This document shows, piece by piece, positions 1 through 5,291 of a stretch of 10,149 nt of DNA (its first letter is position 1; each line of letters starts with the position of its first letter). A program made the translations under genes and the position numbers. The notes under the pieces were generated by a model that was given only the letters and a program-made list of their open reading frames with translations, did not search any database and was not told where the DNA came from. Source of the DNA: Caryophanales bacterium UBA7057 (GTDB lineage: Bacteria > Bacillota_I > Bacilli_A > RF39 > UBA660); NCBI GenBank assembly GCA_002493865.1, contig DLAC01000004.1:2368-12516 (forward strand), in the 5' to 3' direction.

Positions 1-377
1 TATATATTTATATTTTTGTATTGTACTTTCTCTATCTTATCTTTGAATATATATACATTTTCATTCCAGTTAAAGCTTGCATAAAACGAATTTACTATGT
101 ATGGGTCATGATTTCCTGGAGATATAAATACTTTGGTTTCTGGAATTTCTTTAAATAGATTATTTATATATTCAATGCTTGATTTTCTTATGTATTTTTG
201 CTCATATAAATCACCAGATATTAATAATAGCTCAATATTATTTTCTTTTATATAATCAATTATTTTTCGTAATGCTTTTCTTTGTTCTAATCTTCTTTTT
301 TCGGGTAGCCCGTCTATTTGGTTTAGGCTATCAAATTTTGTATCTAAGTGTAGGTCTGCAAAGTGTAAGAATTTCAT
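1..377 (-). CDS. YhaO/SbcD-like DNA repair metallophosphoesterase, N-terminal part
   Basis: This is the first 125 residues of a calcineurin-like metallophosphoesterase; the 3' part lies beyond the left edge. Family members are Mn-dependent DNA nucleases, usually partnered by a Rad50/SbcC-type ATPase, that process DNA ends and hairpins in the cytoplasm. Visible metal-binding motifs are ADLHLD (Asp8, His10), SGDLYE (Asp56) and PGNHDPY (Asn89, His90, Asp91), in the usual order and spacing. The start ATG (375-377) is supported by a GGAG ribosome binding site at 384-387, six bases upstream. The gene has its own promoter (458-486) inside the palindrome that follows the coupling-protein gene. The opening MKFLHFADLHLD resembles YhaO-type proteins more than classical SbcD, but the missing C-terminus prevents a firm choice. 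Family assignment is firm; the exact subfamily is inferred. Confidence 0.88.
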   Translation of the reverse strand, partial: MKFLHFADLHLDTKFDSLNQIDGLPEKRRLEQRKALRKIIDYIKENNIELLLISGDLYEQKYIRKSSIEYINNLFKEIPETKVFISPGNHDPYIVNSFYASFNWNENVYIFKDKIEKVQYKNINI

Positions 378-391
378 TTCTTTCTCCATCC

Positions 392-422
392 ATGAAAATA
401 ATAAGCTACGTCTTATTTTCAT
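392..422 (-). other. Hairpin in the 5' leader of the YhaO/SbcD-like gene
   Basis: A perfect 10-bp inverted repeat (ATGAAAATAA at 392-401 and its complement at 413-422) surrounds an 11-base loop. It lies between the predicted transcription start near 451 and the ribosome binding site at 384-387, ending only a few bases upstream of that site. It could affect translation or message stability. The stem is AT-rich, so its stability is modest and its function unproven. Confidence 0.45.
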
Positions 423-440
423 TCGTTTTTTCTTTTTCAA

Positions 441-495
441 CTAAAAATATTGACTAGATTATATCAAACTGACATAATCTAGTCAATATTTTTAG
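441..495. terminator. 22-bp perfect palindrome, probable bidirectional terminator
   Basis: The arms at 441-462 and 474-495 are perfectly complementary over 22 bp, with an 11-base loop at 463-473. The element starts 11 bases past the stop codon of the coupling-protein gene. On the transcribed strand an A5 tract opens the 5' arm and a T5 tract closes the 3' arm, which fits an intrinsic terminator, although the stem is AT-rich. The symmetry would let it work in both directions. A strong promoter (458-486) is embedded in it, so it could also be an operator. Confidence 0.6.
458..486 (-). promoter_or_regulatory. Sigma-A promoter of the YhaO/SbcD-like gene
   Basis: Read on the minus strand: -35 TTGACT (481-486), a 17-base spacer, and -10 TATAAT (458-463) preceded by TGA, giving an extended -10. 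The predicted start is near 451, leaving a leader of about 75 bases before the ATG at 377. The promoter lies wholly inside the 441-495 palindrome. The 15 bases TGATATAATCTAGTC are identical to the promoter of the J-domain gene (4543-4557), extending past the -10 toward the start site. Confidence 0.7.
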
Positions 496-506
496 AACAT
501 CTGTTT

Positions 507-2069
507 TTAATTTTCATCATTTAAGCTTCCGAATAATTCATCAAATTTGGCTTCTAACTCTTTTTGAATATCTACATCTGTTTTTTCTGGTTCTTGAACT
601 TCTGGCTCCATTGGTAAGCCTATTGGCATATCGTCAAACAAGTCATCTAAAGATTGTGCTTGTGGTTTTTCTTGTTGTTTTGCTTCTGGCTTTGGTGATT
701 CTTCTTTTTTGGTTTCTAGTTCATCATCTTTAAACAAATCGTCTAATTGTTCTATTTTAGTGTTTTGTTTTGGTTCATTTTCTTCGTCAACATATGGATT
801 GTATGGATTATATTTTCTCCATTTTCCTCTATCAATATCTTCTCTTGTATTATGGTCAACTGCATATGGTTGTATCATTTTTTCTGTTGGATATTTATAG
901 TAATAATATTTTGAAGCTTTTATTGGTTTTAATCCTTTTTCGTATATTATACATTCATCTACATCTAGTCTACGAAGCTCATCTGGTGTTAACAATGCTC
1001 TCGCCATGTTTTGCTCAGATACGCTTTTTCCTTGTTTCCAGTCATCTTTATCTTTATTTATTGATTCGCTTTGTCTAAATATTGTTTTTTCTCCAAGTGC
1101 TTTTGAAAAATATTCTACTGTTTTTTGTGAGTTACTTCCTAAGAACAAGTGAGTATCACAGTTACCCATAATTGTTTCATGTTGTTCTTTATATACCGCT
1201 TCTAATTGGTCTAAGTTCTGCAATATTACGCTGAATGATATTTTTCTACTTCTTGATGTTGATATCTTTTTATCAAAATCAGGTATTTTACCAATGTTAG
1301 CAAACTCATCTAGTATGAAGTATGTTGGGATTGGTAATGCTCCTCCATTTTCGTCTGCATAGTCGTATAATTGTTGTATCATTTGTGAAAAGAATATTGT
1401 TAATAGGAAGTCATAGGCTGCGTGTGTATCTGATGAGATAACATATACTGCTGTTTTTTCTTTTCCTATGTCTGTAAATTCTATTGTATTTGTTGATGTT
1501 AATTCTGCAATTTCTTTTGAATCAAATTTACCTAGTTTTGATTGTAAAGAAGATAGAATTGAACCATATGTTTTTTCTGGTGCAATTTCTATTGATTTGT
1601 AGTTCATTCTTGCTGGATGGTCAAAAGGTAGTTGATTCATTAGGTTTGTAAGTAAGTTATCACCACCGTTGTTGTTTGCTGCTCTAACTAATTCCGCACA
1701 GCTCGCTAAGTTTTGCTCTTCGGGTGGTCTTACTGCTTTTAGATAATATATTAATGCTTTTAATAGCATTTCTGCCATATCATCCCAATATGGATCAGAT
1801 CCTGATGAAACTGCTTGTCCTTTTACAATTGTGTTTGCTATGACGTCAACATCTATCTCATTTCTTATATGTAATAATGGATTATATCCATCGCTTTTTT
1901 GTGGTCTCACTAGGTTTAAAACTTTTATTTTGTAGCCTTTTTCTTTTAGGTATCCTGCTGTTTTGTCATATAATTCACCTTTTGGGTCTGTGAATACATA
2001 TGAACCTAACAGTTGGCATGCGTTTGGTATAACATATGATGCTGATTTACCAGAACCTGAACCGTCCAA
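507..2069 (-). CDS. VirD4/TraG-type coupling ATPase, C-terminal fragment after a frameshift
   Basis: This is the ATPase part of a type IV coupling protein, an inner-membrane hexameric motor that in known systems passes DNA or protein substrates to a type IV secretion channel. It continues the 2047-2538 reading frame after a one-base frameshift; the rejoined protein would have 676 residues, normal for the family. Visible are most of Walker A (GSGSGKS, 159-165 of the joined protein), the TDPKGELY segment just after it, Walker B LDEFANIG (409-416), and ILQNLDQLEAVY with a conserved Gln (about 439-450). The tail after about residue 580 is acidic, rich in Pro, Glu and Lys, and carries three copies of a (L/F)D(D/E)LF motif (598-602, 630-634, 665-669). 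The start at 2069 would be a TTG inside the P-loop with no motif-complete ATPase, so I take this as the continuation of one gene. Genuine translation is uncertain unless the frameshift is an error. Confidence 0.85.
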   Translation of the reverse strand: MDGSGSGKSASYVIPNACQLLGSYVFTDPKGELYDKTAGYLKEKGYKIKVLNLVRPQKSDGYNPLLHIRNEIDVDVIANTIVKGQAVSSGSDPYWDDMAEMLLKALIYYLKAVRPPEEQNLASCAELVRAANNNGGDNLLTNLMNQLPFDHPARMNYKSIEIAPEKTYGSILSSLQSKLGKFDSKEIAELTSTNTIEFTDIGKEKTAVYVISSDTHAAYDFLLTIFFSQMIQQLYDYADENGGALPIPTYFILDEFANIGKIPDFDKKISTSRSRKISFSVILQNLDQLEAVYKEQHETIMGNCDTHLFLGSNSQKTVEYFSKALGEKTIFRQSESINKDKDDWKQGKSVSEQNMARALLTPDELRRLDVDECIIYEKGLKPIKASKYYYYKYPTEKMIQPYAVDHNTREDIDRGKWRKYNPYNPYVDEENEPKQNTKIEQLDDLFKDDELETKKEESPKPEAKQQEKPQAQSLDDLFDDMPIGLPMEPEVQEPEKTDVDIQKELEAKFDELFGSLNDEN

Positions 2070-2538
2070 CTACTAGTACATTTACGTTTCCTCTTTTATC
2101 TACTGGTAAATAGTTTTTCTCTGCTAGAATTATACCTTCTTTATGGTTTAGTATTGAATATTGCTCTCCATTTACGCACCAATCACTTGAACCATTTTCT
2201 ATTCCATCAAATTCATGTTTTGGCATTGCTTTCATTATCCCAACTGCTGCAACTGCTGCATATATAAGTGTGTATCTCCAAAACATGCCAAAGAAGTATC
2301 CTTCCGATTCTCCAGCTATACATAATCCAATTGATTCAATCGGTTTTACAATCTGTTGCCCTAATGACATAAAAAATGTTGCCCACTTATCTGCTTCTAC
2401 TTCTGTCATTGCTGAATGTAGTGCTAGCGAGAAAGGCGCAACAAATACTATGGTTAAAATCAACCATAGTATTATACTTACTATTAATTTACCTTTTATC
2501 TTCTTTATGGCTTTGGAAATTTTTTCTCCAAAATTCAT
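2047..2538 (-). CDS. VirD4/TraG-type coupling protein, N-terminal membrane part up to the frameshift
   Basis: These 163 residues are the membrane anchor and start of the ATPase domain of the same coupling protein. Two hydrophobic segments at about 18-40 and 84-102 match the two N-terminal transmembrane helices of VirD4/TraG proteins. GSSDW (116-120) corresponds to the conserved Gly-Ser-x-x-Trp segment before the nucleotide-binding domain. The frame reads NVLVVG up to Gly158 of Walker A, then runs out through the aberrant residues RFRFW to a stop. The start ATG (2536-2538) follows an AAAGGATG ribosome binding site. The gene lies 30 bases after the 134-residue gene and is the last of a three-gene unit. 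As read, the fragment alone would be a membrane protein with no ATPase activity. Confidence 0.82.
   Translation of the reverse strand: MNFGEKISKAIKKIKGKLIVSIILWLILTIVFVAPFSLALHSAMTEVEADKWATFFMSLGQQIVKPIESIGLCIAGESEGYFFGMFWRYTLIYAAVAAVGIMKAMPKHEFDGIENGSSDWCVNGEQYSILNHKEGIILAEKNYLPVDKRGNVNVLVVGRFRFW
2060..2068 (-). other. Single-base frameshift within the Walker A codons of the coupling protein
   Basis: On the minus strand the sequence is GTTGGACGGTTCAGG. Removing one base (the C opposite G2064) restores GTT GGA GGT TCA GGT TCT GGT AAA TCA, which is VVGGSGSGKS, a complete P-loop. With the base present, the upstream frame meets CGG, a codon that should be rare at this GC content, and then a stop. 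There is no homopolymer at the site, so a slippery or phase-variable tract is unlikely. A sequencing or assembly error, or a recent inactivating insertion, are the simplest explanations. Confidence 0.85.
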
Positions 2539-2568
2539 ATTACTTCATCCTTTTCTTTAGTTACTATT

Positions 2569-2973
2569 TTATCTCTCTCCTGCATTTTCACTATTGCTAT
2601 TATATTTTTCTTCTGCTCTTCTTGATAATGCTACTTTTTCTCTTGAAAGTCTTTGTGTCTCGTTTTCTGCTCTTTCGTTTGCTGCACTTGAGATTCCTTT
2701 TGATCTGTCTGTTACAATTACAACACTTTCTCCAAATTCAGCTGCATATTCAGGGTTAATAGCATCTCCTTGTTTTTCGGGTCTTATATTATCTTTGATT
2801 TCTCTTGCTGTTTCAATTTTAGCTGCCATTACATCTATTTTACATTCTCTACCGATTTCCTTTTGAGGAGTCACTATTACTGAACATTTTTCTGTTTTGC
2901 TCATAAGCTCTGCTGCACGTTCATTACTTAAGCAATAGTTTTTACTTTCATTGCGAGCTTTTATGTTTTCCAT
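2569..2973 (-). CDS. Unrecognised 134-residue protein between an unknown gene and the coupling ATPase
   Basis: I do not recognise this family. The protein is soluble, with no signal peptide or membrane segment. It has an N-terminal part with two short beta-like stretches (CSVIVTPQ near 30-37, SVVIVTD near 83-89) and a strongly charged C-terminal third (about 95-134) rich in Arg, Glu, Asn and Ser that should be helical or disordered. Cysteines occur at 14, 30 and 44. An AAAGGGG ribosome binding site lies about 10 bases before the ATG (2971-2973). The gene sits 19 bases after the 177-residue gene and 30 bases before the coupling protein, so the three are probably cotranscribed. Gram-positive conjugation loci often encode a small adaptor just before the coupling protein (for example PcfB before PcfC on pCF10). 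That role is possible here from position only; I see no sequence similarity. Confidence 0.72.
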   Translation of the reverse strand: MENIKARNESKNYCLSNERAAELMSKTEKCSVIVTPQKEIGRECKIDVMAAKIETAREIKDNIRPEKQGDAINPEYAAEFGESVVIVTDRSKGISSAANERAENETQRLSREKVALSRRAEEKYNSNSENAGER

Positions 2974-2992
2974 TAACTATTTTCCCCTTTCG

Positions 2993-3526
2993 CTAACTTC
3001 TACTTTTTTTATCTTTCAATTCAATCATTACATATGTCTTTTGTGCTTGAAGTGTGCATTTTCCTCTTACTTCATTTGTTTTTTCATCAAAATAAAGTTT
3101 TGGTTTTACTTCTTCGGTTGTCTCTGGGTCTATTATTGTAATCGGTCTTTTTAAATTTGGTGTATACTCAAAATCTCTATACTCTGTTTCATTTTCATTG
3201 TATAGCGTTTGAAATTTCATTGGTACTGGTGTGTTTGATACTTTTACAAGGTTTGTTTTGGTTTCTAAGAATCCATTGTTTACAACTATTTTATCTTTTC
3301 CGAAAGAAAATATAAGTAGTTGGTTTCCTTCTGGTGCAGGCTCCATTAAGAAAAAGGTTTTTTTCTTGTTGTTTCCTACATATTCTTCTGAATATTCTAA
3401 CCTTTCCATTGTAAATTTTGGTGATTTGTCTAAAAATTCTTTTTCTGTTTTGTTTACTTTATATATTACAGTATTTATATTTTCTGGCTCTGTAATACTA
3501 AAGTGTTTCCCGAAAATTTCCTCCAT
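2993..3526 (-). CDS. Unrecognised 177-residue protein, first gene of the coupling-protein unit
   Basis: I do not recognise this protein. It has no signal peptide, membrane helix or cysteine-rich motif that I can see in its first 150 residues. The composition (many alternating hydrophobic and polar residues, Pro and Gly turns, segments such as TFFLMEP, LLIFSFG, DKIVVNN and TYVMIEL) suggests a mainly beta-strand soluble fold. It ends in a basic tail, KDKKSRS. The start ATG (3524-3526) is fixed by a GGGG-core ribosome binding site (3533-3536), six bases upstream. The gene follows a perfect-consensus promoter (3588-3616) after a leader of roughly 55 bases, so this unit should be strongly expressed or tightly controlled. 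Its linkage to the coupling ATPase suggests a role with that motor, but this is inference. Confidence 0.78.
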   Translation of the reverse strand: MEEIFGKHFSITEPENINTVIYKVNKTEKEFLDKSPKFTMERLEYSEEYVGNNKKKTFFLMEPAPEGNQLLIFSFGKDKIVVNNGFLETKTNLVKVSNTPVPMKFQTLYNENETEYRDFEYTPNLKRPITIIDPETTEEVKPKLYFDEKTNEVRGKCTLQAQKTYVMIELKDKKSRS

Positions 3527-3540
3527 TTTACACCCCTTCT

Positions 3541-3557
3541 ATACAAAAAAATTGTAT
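3541..3557 (-). other. Small hairpin in the leader of the 177-residue gene
   Basis: ATACAA (3541-3546) and TTGTAT (3552-3557) form a 6-bp inverted repeat around a run of five A on the plus strand. It lies a few bases upstream of the ribosome binding site. With only six mostly A/T pairs it is marginal and may be chance. Confidence 0.25.
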
Positions 3558-3587
3558 TTTATCTTTCGTATAATCAAACATGGTTTA

Positions 3588-3616
3588 ATTATACTATAAT
3601 TTTTGTTTTATGTCAA
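3588..3616 (-). promoter_or_regulatory. Perfect-consensus sigma-A promoter of the coupling-protein unit
   Basis: On the minus strand TTGACA (3611-3616) is followed by exactly 17 bases and TATAAT (3588-3593), which is the full consensus. It begins six bases after the stop codon of the J-domain gene, with no terminator between, so read-through from upstream would add to its output. The predicted start near 3581 gives a leader of about 55 bases. Confidence 0.85.
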
Positions 3617-3622
3617 CAATTC

Positions 3623-4513
3623 TTATCTTGTTTTGATTTTTCTAGGATTGAACTTACTTACTTCTTTTAATTTTTCAAATAATTCTATTTCTTCTTGGCT
3701 AACTACTTCCGGTACCATGATTTTTACAACTGCTATAAGCTTACCTCTACCACCTTTTCCGTCTTTATATCCCTTATTTTCTAATTCAATAGTTTGTCCA
3801 CTTTGAATTCCCTTTGGAATAGTGATTTCGACTTCTTCATCTATTCCTGTAATTACTACTTTAGTACTTAATGCTGCTTCCCATGGGGATATTAGTAAAT
3901 CTGTATAGATATCTATTCCTTCTAATCTTAGGTTCGCAATATTTTTTATATTAATTTTTATAAATAAATCTCCAGCTTTTCCTCCGTTTTTTCCAAGTTT
4001 CCCTTGACCTATTAATCTAATTTTCTCATTATCTCTGATTCCTGCTGGTATTTTTACATCTATTTTTCTTATTCCACCGTCTACTGTTTTGAATTTTATT
4101 TCTTTTACAGCTCCGAAGAATGCTTCTGTTAGTGTTGCTGTAATTTCTGTATTTATATCTTCTCCTTTTACTGGTGCTTTTTTGTCTAATACCTCTTCTT
4201 TCTCTTGCTTTTTCTCACCAAAGAACAAGCCCATAAAGTCTTTCATTTTTGCTTCTCTATATTGTTCGTTTTGTTTATTTTTTCTTCCAATATAGTATTG
4301 CCACATTCTATCATATTTTCTTCTTTGTTTATTGTTTGAGAGTGTGTTATATGCTTCGCCTATGTCTTTAAATATTTCCTCAGCTTGTCTATTATTACCG
4401 TTTACATCTGGATGATATTTTTTGGCCATGTCTCTATATGCAATTTTTATTTCATCTAGGCTTGCTTTGTTGTTATTTAAGCCCAAAATTTTATAGTAAT
4501 CTTTGATTATCAT
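3623..4513 (-). CDS. CbpA-like J-domain co-chaperone (type II, no zinc finger)
   Basis: This cytoplasmic Hsp40 protein should stimulate DnaK ATPase activity and deliver unfolded clients. The N-terminal J domain (about 4-73) has the hallmark HPD at 34-36 within KKYHPDVNG. Residues 75-115 are a Lys/Glu-rich linker in place of a Gly/Phe-rich region. The two C-terminal beta domains follow: EDINTEITATLTEAFFGAVKE (from 118) begins the first, and ISPWEAALSTKV (from 208), with VEITIPKGIQSGQTIEL, marks the second. There are no cysteines, so the four CxxCxGxG repeats of canonical DnaJ are absent; the length of 296 residues matches CbpA (about 306). A GGAGG at 4521-4525 sets the start at 4513. The gene is not in an hrcA-grpE-dnaK operon, and I see no CIRCE element upstream. 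CbpA-like is the best call; the client range is unknown. Confidence 0.9.
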   Translation of the reverse strand: MIIKDYYKILGLNNNKASLDEIKIAYRDMAKKYHPDVNGNNRQAEEIFKDIGEAYNTLSNNKQRRKYDRMWQYYIGRKNKQNEQYREAKMKDFMGLFFGEKKQEKEEVLDKKAPVKGEDINTEITATLTEAFFGAVKEIKFKTVDGGIRKIDVKIPAGIRDNEKIRLIGQGKLGKNGGKAGDLFIKINIKNIANLRLEGIDIYTDLLISPWEAALSTKVVITGIDEEVEITIPKGIQSGQTIELENKGYKDGKGGRGKLIAVVKIMVPEVVSQEEIELFEKLKEVSKFNPRKIKTR

Positions 4514-4537
4514 TTAACATCCTCCAAACTTGGATAA

Positions 4538-4568
4538 ATTTCGACTAGATTATATCATAGATTTCGAC
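4538..4568. repeat. Direct repeat ATTTCGAC flanking the J-domain promoter -10, possible operator
   Basis: ATTTCGAC occurs at 4538-4545 and again at 4561-4568, 23 bases apart, roughly two helical turns. On the minus strand one copy lies in the -35/-10 spacer and the other just downstream of the -10, across the likely start site. This arrangement suits a dimeric repressor, but with two 8-base copies it is only suggestive. Confidence 0.4.
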
Positions 4569-4577
4569 AATTGGAAA
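4549..4577 (-). promoter_or_regulatory. Extended -10 promoter of the J-domain gene
   Basis: On the minus strand: -35 TTTCCA (4572-4577), 17 bases, then TATAAT (4549-4554) preceded by TGA. The weak -35 is offset by the extended -10. The leader from about 4542 to the ATG at 4513 is short, about 30 bases. Confidence 0.65.
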
Positions 4578-4583
4578 CATTTT

Positions 4584-4709
4584 ATAGTGAATTTTGTAGA
4601 ATAAAAAGAAATATAATTATTTTAATTCCTTACTGGTCGCATTTTCTTCGAAAATACTCCCAAACTGCGCGTCATTTCAAATAATTATATTCCTTTTATT
4701 CTACACTAT
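4584..4709 (-). repeat. Palindrome with conserved core, copy A
   Basis: Arms at 4596-4622 and 4679-4704 pair over 26-27 bases with one bulge and one G-U. A further 5 bp outside (4584-4588 with 4705-4709) pair after a 7-base bulge. The hairpin begins immediately after the yqeK stop codon. The 56-base loop (4623-4678) contains a core shared with copy B at 7800-7904; 25 of 26 bases match between 4638-4663 and 7840-7865. Inside the core, ATTTTC-TTC-GAAAAT (4641-4655) forms its own small hairpin and CGC (4638-4640) can pair with a nearby GCG. The arms bear no resemblance to those of copy B. It could be a structured RNA, a 3'-end stabiliser or terminator, or a small mobile palindromic element. Confidence 0.8.
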
Positions 4710-4710
4710 G

Positions 4711-5271
4711 TTACTTTAGTAAATACTCATTTCTTGTCATTACTGTATTTATATGTAGTGGCGTTCCTCTATCTATAACTTCTCTTATTGTATTGTTTAT
4801 ACATTCGAATATAGCTTTGTCGATGTCTTCCGTAGCTATTTCATATAAATATTTTGCTTCATCATAAGTTCTATCTATTCCTGTTGCATCTCCTATGAAT
4901 AGTACTTTTGATAACATGTCCATTCCTGACATTCCTGTTGTGTGATTTTTTACTGCTTCTACCATGTCTTTTGAGAAGCCAAATTCCTTCTCACAGATTT
5001 TGGCTCCTATTTTGGCATGTAGCAATTTTGCATTTTTTAATTCGACTTCATCTAGCTCAATACCATTTTCCTTTGCATATTCTATCTGCTTTTCTGCTGG
5101 CATTTCTTTTGCGACATCGTGTGCTATTCCTATTAGCTTTGCTTTTTCTGTATCAACTCCATATATTTTTGCAAGTTCTACGCAGCGTTCAGATACGCAT
5201 TCTGAATGATAGAATCTTTTTTCTGATAATATATTTTTTACATATTCTTTTATTTGTTCATATGTTTTCAT
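4711..5271 (-). CDS. yqeK: YqeK-type HD-domain diadenosine tetraphosphate hydrolase
   Basis: Members of this family symmetrically hydrolyse Ap4A to two ADP, limiting an alarmone-like nucleotide that accumulates under stress. The 186 residues match the usual length. Metal-binding HD residues are visible in order: His22 (YHS), His51-Asp52 (IAHDVAKEMP), His85 (LLHAKIGA), His110 (KNHTTG) and Asp128 (FIGDATGIDRTYD). The His-Thr-x-Gly-x-x-x-Met segment and the closing Asp-x-x-x-Asp-Arg-x-Tyr are typical of YqeK, which separates it from general HD proteins. The ATG (5269-5271) follows a GAGG ribosome binding site. Only 20 bases separate it from the stop of the MurF-Ddl gene, so the two are cotranscribed. 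In many Firmicutes yqeK sits with nadD and rsfS; neither is present here. Confidence 0.9.
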   Translation of the reverse strand: MKTYEQIKEYVKNILSEKRFYHSECVSERCVELAKIYGVDTEKAKLIGIAHDVAKEMPAEKQIEYAKENGIELDEVELKNAKLLHAKIGAKICEKEFGFSKDMVEAVKNHTTGMSGMDMLSKVLFIGDATGIDRTYDEAKYLYEIATEDIDKAIFECINNTIREVIDRGTPLHINTVMTRNEYLLK

Positions 5272-5291
5272 TTTTAACCTCTATTTTTGTA

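Noticed and set aside
2270..2759. Plus-strand frames rich in Leu and Phe that look like membrane proteins
   Set aside because: They are complements of the coupling protein and the 134-residue gene; hydrophobicity arises from reading AT-rich codons in reverse.
2569..2973. Assigning the 134-residue protein to the PcfB/DUF3801 adaptor family
   Set aside because: Position before the coupling protein is similar, but I see no sequence resemblance to that family.
4623..4678. Reading the conserved core as a riboswitch for the J-domain gene
   Set aside because: Transcription of that gene is predicted to start near 4542, downstream of the element, and copy B precedes an unrelated gene. A role tied to the upstream gene end fits better.
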